From positions 124,001 through 188,000 of the forward strand of contig NZ_SOHM01000015.1 of assembly GCF_004403945.1 (NCBI RefSeq): a stretch of 64,000 nucleotides of DNA, written 5' to 3'. Positions 44,250 through 52,342 of this stretch are shown here, one piece after another; within the stretch, counting starts at the first letter, position 1, and the number at the start of each line of letters is the position of its first letter. Under the pieces are notes generated by a model, which did no database searches, was not told where the DNA came from, and worked only from the letters and a program-made list of their open reading frames with translations. The DNA is from Cryobacterium lactosi. Its GTDB lineage: Bacteria > Actinomycetota > Actinomycetes > Actinomycetales > Microbacteriaceae. The position numbers were made by a program, and so were the translations under genes.

Positions 44250-45140
44250 GCTGGCCGCCGATGAAAGTGTCGCCGCGTCGCTCGTGTTGCCGATCCCGCG
44301 CGCGATGAGCACAGGGACATTGATGTTCATCAGCACATCATGGGTGACCGAGCCGATCAGGGTGTTCTCGCCGTGCCGTGCTGACACACCCAGGATCAAC
44401 AGGGCGGCGTCAAAACTGGCGTCGAGGAGAGCCTCGGCGGGGTCCCGGTGAGCGATCCGGCGTCGCACGGTGATCCGCGAAGCCGTCGCAGCGGCCACGG
44501 CGGCGGCGTCCTGCATCAGGCGTGCGGCCTGCGGGCTGCGGTCATCCGCGGATTCGTTCCGCGCTGACTCTGAGCGGGACGAGTCGGAGCGGGGAGACCC
44601 TGGAGGCGCGTGCACCAGGAGCAGATCCTGGTCCAACCGGTCGGCCTCCTGCGCGCCCATTCGCACCGCGGGGATCGACCCGTCTGTGCCGTCAACGCCG
44701 ACGACCACGTCGTGGCGGGAGTCGAGGGTCGTATCGGGCACGATGGCCACGGAACAACGCGCCGCAGAAGCGATCTGCACACTCCGGGAGCCGAGCACTC
44801 GGCCGCGGAGGAAACCCGTCTTGTGGGTGCCGACGATCAGGAGGTCCTCAGGGCTGGGCAGTTTGGCCAACGCCCATGCCGTGCCGCCGTGTACGATCCT
44901 CGTGGTGAGGGTCACCCCGGTGTGCAACTCGGCGACACGGGCGGACTCCTCGATGAGGAGCTCGCGTGCCTGGCGCTCCGCATCGGCGGCGGCGTCGCGT
45001 CCGACCAAGCCCCACTCGTCGTCCACGGTGTTGACCAGCACCACGGCGGCATTGCGTTCGGCGGCCCGGCGGACCCCCCAGCGCAGCGCGGCGCGGCTCG
45101 GCCCTGAGCCGTCGACGCCGATGTAATAGGTGGCGCTCAT
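44244..45140 (-). CDS. Tandem universal stress protein (UspA) 2
   Basis: 298 residues with two USP domains (about 1-145 and 155-295). Phosphate-binding loops read IVGTHKTGFLRGRVLGSRSV and LGVSARHGENTLIGSVTHD, close to the G2xG9xGS ATP motif. A charged Ser/Arg/Glu linker separates the domains. The start at ATG 45140 overlaps the stop of the upstream USP gene by four bases. Tandem USPs of this kind are typical members of DosR-type hypoxia regulons in mycobacteria. Confidence 0.9.
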   Translation of the reverse strand: MSATYYIGVDGSGPSRAALRWGVRRAAERNAAVVLVNTVDDEWGLVGRDAAADAERQARELLIEESARVAELHTGVTLTTRIVHGGTAWALAKLPSPEDLLIVGTHKTGFLRGRVLGSRSVQIASAARCSVAIVPDTTLDSRHDVVVGVDGTDGSIPAVRMGAQEADRLDQDLLLVHAPPGSPRSDSSRSESARNESADDRSPQAARLMQDAAAVAAATASRITVRRRIAHRDPAEALLDASFDAALLILGVSARHGENTLIGSVTHDVLMNINVPVLIARGIGNTSDAATLSSAASA

Positions 45141-46018
45141 GAGGATGCCCCCGATCCGCTCTGTTCGGCGGCACGGCGGCTGCGCGGAACGACGATCACC
45201 GGGCACGGCATATTCAGGAGCACATCGTGACTCACCGAACCGAGGATGAGGCCGGCAACGGCGCCGCGCCCGTGCGTGCCTACAACAAGAAGAGCTGCCG
45301 TCGCGGCGGCCTCGACCAGAGCAGGCGCAGCAGGTCCCTGCAGCAGAGACGTGGATGCGACCACCGACGGGTGGTCGGACCTGACGCGCTGGAAGGCGCG
45401 CAAGACGATGTCCTCATGGGCCTCCACCAGGGCATCGAAGGGCACGGCGGCGCCGAAGTCAACGCCGAGGGTGGCCGGAATCGACCAGGCGTGCACAAGC
45501 TCGAGCGGGACACCGCGGCGGGCGGCCTCCGCTACCGCGAACTCGAGGGGGGCGTCCATGGTACCGTCGTCCTCGATACCCACGACGACCTTCTCGCCGC
45601 GGGAAACCCAGTCGGCCGGAATGACGGCGACCGCGCAAAGCGCGTGGGCAGCCAGCCGAAGGGGAAGCGTGCCGTGCACGGCCCCGACCAGGGCGCTGGT
45701 CTTGTTCGTGCCGATGACGAGCAGGTCGGCCTCGGCAGAGGCCCGGACCAATTCGTCGACCGGAGCCCCCCGCCGCACAACACTGGTCGCCTTGACCTCG
45801 GGAAAGTTCTGCGCCACATAGCGGCTGGCCTCGGCCAGGGCACGTTCGTACACGGGCTGGAAGTCGTCCTCGGGACCGCCGACCGGCGACCAGCCGAGTT
45901 CAACCACGGTGGTCAGCTCCAGGTGGAGGGGCACCTGCTCTGCCCGGGCCAACGCCCAGTTCAGGGCGGCCCGGCTCGCCGGACCCCCGTCAACGGCTAC
46001 GATCACTCTCTCAACCAT
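45137..46018 (-). CDS. Tandem universal stress protein (UspA) 1
   Basis: 293 residues, two USP domains. The C-terminal domain has a perfect ATP-binding loop (VVGTHGRGAVAGLILGSVSH); the N-terminal loop (VIGTNKTSALVGAVHGT) is degenerate. ATG 46018 has GGAG upstream; an ATG at 46066 would add 16 residues. It is the first gene of a two-gene operon. Its upstream region, shared with the sensor kinase gene, contains a DosR-type box. Confidence 0.9.
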   Translation of the reverse strand: MVERVIVAVDGGPASRAALNWALARAEQVPLHLELTTVVELGWSPVGGPEDDFQPVYERALAEASRYVAQNFPEVKATSVVRRGAPVDELVRASAEADLLVIGTNKTSALVGAVHGTLPLRLAAHALCAVAVIPADWVSRGEKVVVGIEDDGTMDAPLEFAVAEAARRGVPLELVHAWSIPATLGVDFGAAVPFDALVEAHEDIVLRAFQRVRSDHPSVVASTSLLQGPAAPALVEAAATAALLVVGTHGRGAVAGLILGSVSHDVLLNMPCPVIVVPRSRRAAEQSGSGASS

Positions 46019-46068
46019 GAGTTGATCTCCAGTTCTTCCCGGGGTGCTTCGGGAGATGCCACGCATCC

Positions 46069-46074
46069 AGAATG
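46069..46074 (-). promoter_or_regulatory. Candidate -10 (CATTCT) of the USP operon
   Basis: CATTCT on the minus strand, with the centre of the DosR-type box 33 bases upstream. That puts the box near -43, the usual activating position. Confidence 0.4.
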
Positions 46075-46097
46075 GGCCGTACCCTTAAACTGCGAAA

Positions 46098-46111
46098 GGG
46101 CCGAAGGTCCC
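46098..46111. promoter_or_regulatory. DosR/DevR-type box between USP operon and sensor kinase gene
   Basis: GGGCCGAAGGTCCC fits the palindromic core GGGNC-N4-GNCCC of the mycobacterial DosR motif. It is in the 140-base divergent region, 80 bases from the USP start and 47 from the kinase start. Confidence 0.55.
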
Positions 46112-46158
46112 AGTCAGGTACACTTTGGGCTAGCTCCGACCGAAAGGGGACGCATTCC

Positions 46159-47877
46159 GTGACCGTTCCTGAGACCAGGCTTTCCTTTCCGGACGGGCCG
46201 CGGTCCGCTCTCGATCAGGCGTTGTCCGAACTCGTCCTGAATGCCCAGAAGGTGCTGGCCACGCAGGGCCGGCTGCGCAGCCTGCTGCAGGCCAGTCAGG
46301 CCGTTGTCGAGGAACTCGACCTCGCCGCCGTGTTGCGCCGCATCGTCGACGTCGCCGTCGACCTGGTCGGAGCGCAGTATGGCGCGTTGGGCGTCATCGC
46401 CCCGAACGGCAATCTGGAGCAATTCATCCACGTCGGCATCCACGACGAACTGGCCGTCCAGATCGGGCACCTGCCCGCCGGTCATGGCCTGCTCGGTGCT
46501 CTCATCGACGATCCGCATGCCATCCGCCTGACCCACCTGGGCGAGGACGCCCGGTCTTCCGGGTTCCCGGCGCACCATCCCCCGATGGACAGCTTCCTCG
46601 GCGTGCCCGTGCGAGTGCGCGGGGAGGTCTACGGCAACCTCTATCTCTCCAACCAGCTGTCCGGGGCGTTCAGCGAAGAGGATGAGGAACTGCTGACGGC
46701 CCTGGCCGCCACGGCGGGAATCGCTATCGACAACGCCCGGCTGTTCGACGAAACCCGCCGCAGGCAGCGCTGGTCGGCGGCGTCGGCCGAGATCAGCGCC
46801 GCGCTCCTCTCCGACCGGGCTGACGCCTCCCTCGAACTGCTTGCCGACCGATTTGCATCGCTCGCCGACGCCGACCTCGTGTGCGTGGTCCTTGCCGCGG
46901 GCGAGAGCACCCTCATCGTGGATACCGCGAGGGGAAAACTCGCCAAGCAGGTGAAGGGCCTGGTGATCCCGTCGGCCGGGACCACCGTGGGCCGCGCGTT
47001 CGAGAGCGGCCAGCCCATCCTCACCGCCGACGGCGGCGCCAGCCTCGACCAGCCGGACGCCCAGCTGGTTCTCGGCCCGACGATGGTGATCCCGTTGCTG
47101 GCCTCCGGTCGCACCCACGGGGTCATGACAGTGTCCCGCTCCGCCGGCCGCCCGCGATTCACGACCTCCGACCTGGAGATGGCGGCGGACTTCGCCGGCC
47201 AGGCCAGCGTCGCGCTCGAGCTCGCCCGCGGACGCTCAGCCGGACAGAAGCTCGCCCTGCTCGAAGACCGCAGCCGGATCGCGCGTGACCTGCACGACAA
47301 CGTCATCCAGCGCGTCTTCGCGGCCGGCATCGGGCTGCAGGCCATCAGCGGGTCGGTCGACGACCCCGAGGTCCGGGAACGGATCATCGAGGAGGTTGTG
47401 GCGCTGGACGTCGCGATCGTCGAGATCCGTACCGCCATCTTCGCCCTGACCGCCCAGACCAGCCGCGACCGCGGCTCGATCCGGCACCGCGTCATCGACC
47501 TGCTCAGTGAACTCGCCTCCCTGTTCGAGCAGACTCCACGGCTCGTCTTCACCGGCCCGATCGACCTGCTGACCCCGCCGGAGATGTCAGACGACATCGC
47601 CGCGGTCATCCGCGAGGGCCTGATGAACGTGATCCGGCACGCCGAGGCGACCGAGACGGTGGTCAACCTCAGCGTCGCGGACGACCTCGTCGTGATCGAG
47701 GTCGTCGACAACGGCATCGGAGTCGTCGAATCCGACCGGCGCAGCGGCCTGGCCAACCTGGCGGCCAGAGCCGAGCAATGGGGCGGCGACGTCGTGCTTG
47801 AGAACCGAGCCAGGGGCGGCAGTCGACTGCGCTGGACCGCCCTCATCGAACCCGAACCTGTACGAAAGGAATCGTGA
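46159..47877 (+). CDS. DevS/DosT-like GAF sensor histidine kinase (predicted haem sensor)
   Basis: 572 residues. GAF-A (about 55-205), GAF-B (about 220-370), then a HisKA_3 box (RIARDLHDNVIQRVFA, phospho-acceptor His379) and HATPase domain (REGLMNVIRHAEATE, VVDNGIG, GLANLAARAEQWGG). The GAF-A segment GFPAHHPPMDSFLGVPVRV aligns with mycobacterial DevS. His140 falls on the proximal haem ligand His149, and Tyr162 on the distal Tyr171 with the same 22-residue spacing. It should therefore bind haem and sense O2, NO or CO or redox state. GTG 46159 is preceded by AAAGGGGA. Its TGA overlaps the response regulator ATG by one base. Confidence 0.88.
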   Translation: MTVPETRLSFPDGPRSALDQALSELVLNAQKVLATQGRLRSLLQASQAVVEELDLAAVLRRIVDVAVDLVGAQYGALGVIAPNGNLEQFIHVGIHDELAVQIGHLPAGHGLLGALIDDPHAIRLTHLGEDARSSGFPAHHPPMDSFLGVPVRVRGEVYGNLYLSNQLSGAFSEEDEELLTALAATAGIAIDNARLFDETRRRQRWSAASAEISAALLSDRADASLELLADRFASLADADLVCVVLAAGESTLIVDTARGKLAKQVKGLVIPSAGTTVGRAFESGQPILTADGGASLDQPDAQLVLGPTMVIPLLASGRTHGVMTVSRSAGRPRFTTSDLEMAADFAGQASVALELARGRSAGQKLALLEDRSRIARDLHDNVIQRVFAAGIGLQAISGSVDDPEVRERIIEEVVALDVAIVEIRTAIFALTAQTSRDRGSIRHRVIDLLSELASLFEQTPRLVFTGPIDLLTPPEMSDDIAAVIREGLMNVIRHAEATETVVNLSVADDLVVIEVVDNGIGVVESDRRSGLANLAARAEQWGGDVVLENRARGGSRLRWTALIEPEPVRKES

Positions 47878-48509
47878 TGATCCGAGTCTTCCTCGTGGAC
47901 GACCACGAAGTCGTGCGCCGCGGAATTGCGGACATGATCAACGCCGAGCCCGACCTCGAGGTTGTCGGCGAGGCATCAACCGCACGCCAGGCGGTGGCCA
48001 GGGTGGCCGCGACGGTACCTGACGTCGCCGTACTCGATGTGCGCCTGCCCGACGGCAGCGGCATCGACGTGTGCCGTACGATCCGCTCGGCCAATCCGGT
48101 GGTGCAGTGCCTCATGCTCACCGCCTACGACGATGACGAGGCCAGCTATTCGGCAGTGCTGGCCGGCGCGTCCGGCTACGTCCTCAAGGACATCCGCGGA
48201 CAGCACCTGGTCGAGTCCATCCGCCGGGTCGCCAGGGGGGAGTCCCTGGTGCAGAAGGCTGTCACCCGCAAGGTGGTCACCGAACTGACCGGAACGGCAG
48301 CCGACTCGCCGGCGTCCAACCTGACCACCAGGGAACGCCAGGTGCTCGAACTCATCGCGGAGGGCCTGACGAACCGCCAGATCGGCGACCAGCTGGACCT
48401 GGCCGAGAAGACCGTGAAGAATTACGTGTCGGGCCTGCTCGCCAAGCTCGGCATGGCCAGACGCACGCAGGCCGCCGTGTACGGCGCCGGGCTGCGCCCC
48501 AGGCAGTAG
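47877..48509 (+). CDS. DevR/DosR-like LuxR-family response regulator
   Basis: 210 residues. Receiver domain with VDDHEVVRRG and phospho-acceptor Asp54 (AVLDVRLPDGSG), the same position as in DevR. The C-terminal LuxR helix-turn-helix (LTTRERQVLELIAEGLTNRQ, then LAEKTVKNYVSGLLAKLGMA and RRTQAAVYG) is nearly word for word like DevR. ATG 47877 is six bases after GAAAGGA and overlaps the kinase stop, so the pair is coupled (GTG 47874 is an alternative). Expected to bind the DosR-type box upstream of the kinase/USP genes. Confidence 0.92.
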   Translation: MIRVFLVDDHEVVRRGIADMINAEPDLEVVGEASTARQAVARVAATVPDVAVLDVRLPDGSGIDVCRTIRSANPVVQCLMLTAYDDDEASYSAVLAGASGYVLKDIRGQHLVESIRRVARGESLVQKAVTRKVVTELTGTAADSPASNLTTRERQVLELIAEGLTNRQIGDQLDLAEKTVKNYVSGLLAKLGMARRTQAAVYGAGLRPRQ

Positions 48510-48513
48510 CCCG

Positions 48514-49017
48514 ATGTCCCTGACGAAGCGGCACCCCGACGTGCCGGGCCCTGGCCAGGAATCGGTCTGGGACTATCCGCGGCCACCGCGGGTGGAGCCA
48601 AGCGGCGAACACCTGGTCCTGCGGTTCAACGGCGCAGTCATCGCCGACACCCGTGACAGCGTCCGGGTGCTCGAGACCAGCCATCCGCCCACCTACTACC
48701 TGCCCAGGTCCGCATTCGCAGACGGTGTGCTCACTCCGGTCAACGGTCACAGCGTCTGCGAATACAAGGGCCTGGCGTCGTATCTCAGCATCGTGGTCGG
48801 TGACCGTCTGGCGGAGGCCGTGGCGTGGTACTACCCCCATCCCCTCGCCGGCTTCGAGTCGCTGGCGGGGCGGGTGGCCGTGTACCCCGGTCGATTGGAC
48901 GAGTGCACGGTGGACGGCGAGGTCGTGCGCGCGCAGCCGGGCGACTTCTACGGCGGGTGGATCACCGACCGCGTCGTCGGTCCGTTCAAGGGTGCGCCGG
49001 GCACGCTGGGATGGTGA
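48514..49017 (+). CDS. DUF427 domain protein
   Basis: 167 residues. The DUF427 core is evident (VRVLETSHPPTYYLPRSAFA, then CEYKGLASYLSIV and AWYYPHPLAGFESLAGRVAV), forming a compact beta fold. Biochemical function unknown. Four bases after the DevR-like gene and probably co-transcribed with it. Start ATG 48514 is not preceded by a strong ribosome site. Confidence 0.85.
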   Translation: MSLTKRHPDVPGPGQESVWDYPRPPRVEPSGEHLVLRFNGAVIADTRDSVRVLETSHPPTYYLPRSAFADGVLTPVNGHSVCEYKGLASYLSIVVGDRLAEAVAWYYPHPLAGFESLAGRVAVYPGRLDECTVDGEVVRAQPGDFYGGWITDRVVGPFKGAPGTLGW

Positions 49018-49026
49018 CTCGGCTAG

Positions 49027-49032
49027 TAGGCT
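49027..49032 (+). promoter_or_regulatory. -10 hexamer TAGGCT, leaderless Nif3-like gene
   Basis: TAGGCT, six bases, GTG 49039. Confidence 0.55.
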
Positions 49033-49038
49033 GGCGAG

Positions 49039-49860
49039 GTGTCATTCTCGCTCGCTGAAGTCGCCCGGGTTTCCCATGATCTGTGGCCGTTGTCCGGTGC
49101 GGAGGACTGGGACGCGCCGGGCCTGATCAGCGGCGACCCCGCAGCCCGGGTGGAGTCCATCCTGCTTGCCGTCGACGTGGTCGCCGACACCGTCGCGGAG
49201 GCGATCTCCTCCGGTGCCGACCTGTTGCTCGCCCACCACCCGCTTCTGCTCCGCGGGGTCACCAGCGTGGCCGAAGACCGCTACAAGGGCGCATTGCTTG
49301 CCCGCCTGATCCGGGCGGACTGCGGCCTCCTCGCCGCGCACACCAACGCCGATGTCGTCGAAGACGGCGTCTCCGATGTCATTGCCCAGCGCCTTGGACT
49401 GGTCGACGTTCGACCGATCACGACAGGTTCGCTCCCCGGCACCGGAATCGGCCGGGTCGGCCGGCTCCCCGAGCCGACGACCCTCGGTCTGCTCGCCCGG
49501 AGTCTCGCGGGACTGATTCCGCCGACGGCGACCGGCGTGCGCGTGGCCGGGGGGTATGCCGAGCGGATCGAGACCGTCGCGCTGTGCGGCGGCGCCGGCG
49601 ACTCGCTGTTGCGCGAGCCCGCCGTGCGCTCCGCCGATGTCTTCATCACCTCCGACCTCCGCCATCACCCGGCGTCGGAATCCAGGGAGCAGTCGATCCT
49701 CGCCGGGGTTGGCCCAGCCCTCATCGACGTGTCACACTGGGCCAGCGAATGGCTCTGGTTGGACGTCGCCGCCGCGGCGCTGCGGAGCAGATTGCCCGGC
49801 ATTCGTGTCGAGGTCAGCGAAGTACGGACCGACCCCTGGGATTTCGCCGTCACCCAGTGA
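49039..49860 (+). CDS. Nif3-like dinuclear metal-centre protein
   Basis: 273 residues. Conserved NIF3/YbgI fold with the metal motif LLLAHHPLLLRGV (about 66-78), AAHTNADV near residue 100, and a C-terminal HYWASEW-like element (ISSDLRHHPASES, VSHWASEWLWLD in this protein). The family binds two metals and has been tied to GTP cyclohydrolase-like or metabolite-repair roles, but function is unsettled. Start GTG 49039 is leaderless. It forms a two-gene unit with the zinc-ribbon protein downstream, a common actinobacterial pair. Confidence 0.9.
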   Translation: MSFSLAEVARVSHDLWPLSGAEDWDAPGLISGDPAARVESILLAVDVVADTVAEAISSGADLLLAHHPLLLRGVTSVAEDRYKGALLARLIRADCGLLAAHTNADVVEDGVSDVIAQRLGLVDVRPITTGSLPGTGIGRVGRLPEPTTLGLLARSLAGLIPPTATGVRVAGGYAERIETVALCGGAGDSLLREPAVRSADVFITSDLRHHPASESREQSILAGVGPALIDVSHWASEWLWLDVAAAALRSRLPGIRVEVSEVRTDPWDFAVTQ

Positions 49861-49913
49861 GCTCAGCTCACCCCCGTACATTTCAACTCCATAAACATGA
49901 AGGTCAGGACAAC

Positions 49914-50651
49914 GTGAAGGCATCTCCCACTGAGCAGAAAGAGCTCCTGCGGCTCCAGGCCCTCGACATCAAGCTGCAGCAGGTCGAACACCAGGCCAAG
50001 GCTCTGCCGCAGCACGCCGAGCTCCTCGCCCTCGGCCGCGGTCTCGACGCGTCCAAGACGGTGCTCACGGGCCGTGCCGGCGAGGTCGAGGATGCCCAGA
50101 TCGAACTGCGCCGCATCGAGTCCGACGTCGCGGTGGTCGAAAAGCGCATAGCCCGCGACACCGACCGTGCCCAGCACACCTCCTCCATCAAGGACGTCCA
50201 GGCCCTGGAGAGCGAGCTCAAGGCTCTGGGGGCGCGCCTGGTCGCGCTCGAGGAGATCGAACTCGCCGTGATGGAACGCCTCGAGGAGAAGGAAGCGGCC
50301 CTCGCCGAGACGGAGGCCGAGCGGGCCGCTGTGGCCGGCCGGGTCGCCGGTATCGAGGCCGACCGCGACCTGCTGTTGGTGGATCTGAACCGTCAGCTCG
50401 GCGAGCTGGCGAGGGACCGGGTTGCCATCGTCTCCGCCATCGGCGCCGATCTTGCGGCCCTGTACGAGAAGCGGCGGGTGGCCGGTCGTGGAAACGCGGC
50501 ATCCCTGTTGCGCGCCCGCACCTGCAGCGGCTGCACCATGACCCTGACCGGAAACGACCTTGAAGAGGTGCGTGCCGCACCTGCCGACGACATCGTCTTC
50601 TGCCCGGACTGCGGTGCCATCCTGGTGCGCACCGAGGAATCCGGCATCTGA
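49914..50651 (+). CDS. Coiled-coil C4-type zinc-ribbon protein
   Basis: 245 residues. Residues 5-180 are a long helical hairpin/coiled coil rich in Glu, Ala and Leu (LQALDIKLQQVEHQAKALPQ at the start). The C-terminus is a zinc ribbon with CSGC and CPDCG (about 202-232). It belongs to the bacterial family often paired with Nif3-like proteins; nucleic-acid or chaperone functions have been suggested. GTG 49914 has AGGTCAGG upstream; the longer frame open from 49083 is a shadow of the Nif3-like gene. Followed by a hairpin and rnpB. Confidence 0.9.
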   Translation: MKASPTEQKELLRLQALDIKLQQVEHQAKALPQHAELLALGRGLDASKTVLTGRAGEVEDAQIELRRIESDVAVVEKRIARDTDRAQHTSSIKDVQALESELKALGARLVALEEIELAVMERLEEKEAALAETEAERAAVAGRVAGIEADRDLLLVDLNRQLGELARDRVAIVSAIGADLAALYEKRRVAGRGNAASLLRARTCSGCTMTLTGNDLEEVRAAPADDIVFCPDCGAILVRTEESGI

Positions 50652-50658
50652 GGCTGAT

Positions 50659-50699
50659 CCCTGGCCGCGCTTCGCCCTGGTACCAAGAGGCGGCCAGGG
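50659..50699 (+). terminator. Hairpin after the zinc-ribbon gene, before rnpB
   Basis: Perfect 10-bp stem CCCTGGCCGC (50659-50668) / GCGGCCAGGG (50690-50699), no T-run. Confidence 0.55.
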
Positions 50700-50704
50700 C
50701 GCTG

Positions 50705-50710
50705 TAGGCT
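50705..50710 (+). promoter_or_regulatory. -10 hexamer (TAGGCT) of rnpB
   Basis: TAGGCT ends seven bases before the first base of the P1 stem of RNase P RNA, so the predicted transcription start and the RNA 5' end agree. Confidence 0.5.
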
Positions 50711-50717
50711 CGACGAC

Positions 50718-51092
50718 GGAATGGGTCGACAAGACGGTCGCGTCATCCGGGCTTTCGGGCCCGTGATGCCGAGGAACGTCCGGGCTCCGCAGAGCAGGAC
50801 GGTGGGTAACACCCACCCGGGGTAACCCGCGAGACAGTGCCACAGAAAGTAGACCGCCACCGGCGCAGGCCGGCGGTAAGGGTGAAACGGTGGTGTAAGA
50901 GACCACCAGCGGCCAGGGTGACCTGGCCGGCTAGGTAAACCTCGTCCGGAGCAAGGTCGAACAGGAAACGCCAAGGCGGCTCGCCGAGTTTCCGGGTAGA
51001 CCGCTAGAGGGCTGCGGCAACGTAGTCCCGAGATAGATGGCCGTCCACGGTGCAAACCAGGACAAAACCCGGCGTAACAGTCGGCCCATTCC
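50718..51092 (+). ncRNA. rnpB: RNase P RNA (bacterial type A)
   Basis: The catalytic RNA that trims tRNA 5' ends. The ends pair as P1 (50718-50730 with 51080-51092, one mismatch). Universally conserved blocks are present: GAGGAACGTCCGGGCTCC (about 50772), ACAGAAAGTAGACCGCC (about 50842), GAGATAGATGGCCG (about 51031) and GACAAAACCCGGCGTAACAG near the 3' end (CCGG would pair in the P15 loop with tRNA CCA by its GG). Exact ends may differ by a few bases. Confidence 0.95.
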
Positions 51093-51158
51093 CTCCTCGA
51101 ACCTGTGAGTTGCGCGGGAGCGGCCGGCAGACATGGCGCATTTCCCATGCGGTGGTTC

Positions 51159-51164
51159 TACGCT
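51159..51164 (+). promoter_or_regulatory. -10 hexamer TACGCT, leaderless PGPGW protein gene
   Basis: TACGCT, six bases, ATG 51171. Confidence 0.5.
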
Positions 51165-51170
51165 GATGCC

Positions 51171-51554
51171 ATGAGCACACCCGTGTCCCAGCCTGGCGCC
51201 GTCGAACCGCTCCACCCCGCCGACCCGCACGTCGGACCCGGCCCGAGGGGAATCTGGCAGCGGGTTCGTGCTCTGCTTCGCCGCTCGCGGGCCTGGATCC
51301 ACCGGCACCCGCACTTCCACGCCCCGTACCGTCTGGTCGTCGCGCTGGCCGGGTTGACTGTCGTCGTCGTCGGCCTGATCCTGGTTCCGCTGCCCGGCCC
51401 GGGCTGGCTGATCGTCTTCGTGGGCGTCGCCATCCTCGGCACTGAATTCCCCGCTGCCCACCGGCTCACGCAGGCGATCCGCCGGCTGGCGCACCGAGTC
51501 CGGCTCTGGTGGCGAGCCCGCCACGAGCGCCAGTCCACCCGGGCCTACAGCTGA
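51171..51554 (+). CDS. PGPGW-motif (TIGR02611-type) small membrane protein
   Basis: 127 residues. A polar N-terminus, then two hydrophobic segments (about 60-80 and 85-100) joined by VPLPGPGWLIVF, the signature of the actinobacterial TIGR02611 family, and a basic C-terminus. Role unknown. The start at 51171 is set by the leaderless -10; the open frame to 51105 would extend into the promoter. Confidence 0.85.
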   Translation: MSTPVSQPGAVEPLHPADPHVGPGPRGIWQRVRALLRRSRAWIHRHPHFHAPYRLVVALAGLTVVVVGLILVPLPGPGWLIVFVGVAILGTEFPAAHRLTQAIRRLAHRVRLWWRARHERQSTRAYS

Positions 51555-51558
51555 ACGC

Positions 51559-52326
51559 TTAAACGCTGACCGGTGCGTGTTTGACGGCTAAGGCGGCGGC
51601 GCCGAGGATCCCGGCATTGTTGCGGTGAACGGCGGGGATGATGCGGGTGTTCAGGTGCAACAGCGGCAGGAAGTTCTCGTGGTGCTTCGACACGCCACCG
51701 CCGACGATGAACAGGTCAGGCGTGAACAGTGTCTCCAGCGTGGAGTAGTACTTCTGCAGGCGTGCGGCCCACTTCTCCCAGCTGAGGTTGTCGCGTTCCT
51801 TGGCGGAGAACGCCGCGCGGGTCTCGTAGTCGACTCCGTCGATCTCCAGGTGGCCGAGTTCGGTGTTCGGCACGAGTGCGCCGTCGTTGATCAGCGCGGT
51901 CCCGATCCCGGTGCCGAGCGTGGTGAGCAGAACCACACCGTTCACACCCTTCGCCGCACCGAACTTGGACTCCGCGTATCCGGCCGCGTCAGCGTCGTTG
52001 ACAAAATGGATGGGCACCCCGAGACCCTTCTCAAACTGTTTCTCCGCGGCAAGGCCGATCCACTTGTCGGACACATTGGCCGCCGACATGGTGTGACCGT
52101 TCTTGACGACCGCGGGGAAGCACACCCCGATGGGCAGCTCACCAGCCCCGGCCGACACCGTAGCCAACAGCTGGCGGGTGGTCTCGATGATGTCCTGGGG
52201 GCGGCCGCCCTTGGGAGTGGGCAGCTTGATGCGGTCGGAGAGCAGGGCCCCGGTGGCCAGGTCGACCACCGCCCCCTTGATGCCGGTTCCGCCGATGTCG
52301 ATGCCGATGGCAGTGGTTGAACTCAT
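51559..52326 (-). CDS. ppgK: Polyphosphate glucokinase
   Basis: 255 residues, ROK-like fold. Phosphorylates glucose with polyphosphate or ATP. Phosphate-binding GIDIGGTGIKGAVVD (about 8-22), LLTTLGTGIGTALI (about 128-141) and NTELGHLEIDG (about 151-161). Length and wording fit actinobacterial PpgK. ATG 52326 is six bases after TAGATT, so leaderless. The tail ends four bases from the convergent PGPGW gene. Confidence 0.93.
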   Translation of the reverse strand: MSSTTAIGIDIGGTGIKGAVVDLATGALLSDRIKLPTPKGGRPQDIIETTRQLLATVSAGAGELPIGVCFPAVVKNGHTMSAANVSDKWIGLAAEKQFEKGLGVPIHFVNDADAAGYAESKFGAAKGVNGVVLLTTLGTGIGTALINDGALVPNTELGHLEIDGVDYETRAAFSAKERDNLSWEKWAARLQKYYSTLETLFTPDLFIVGGGVSKHHENFLPLLHLNTRIIPAVHRNNAGILGAAALAVKHAPVSV

Positions 52327-52332
52327 GGAGTC

Positions 52333-52338
52333 AATCTA
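52333..52338 (-). promoter_or_regulatory. -10 hexamer TAGATT, leaderless ppgK
   Basis: TAGATT, six bases, ATG 52326. Confidence 0.5.
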
Positions 52339-52342
52339 CCGG

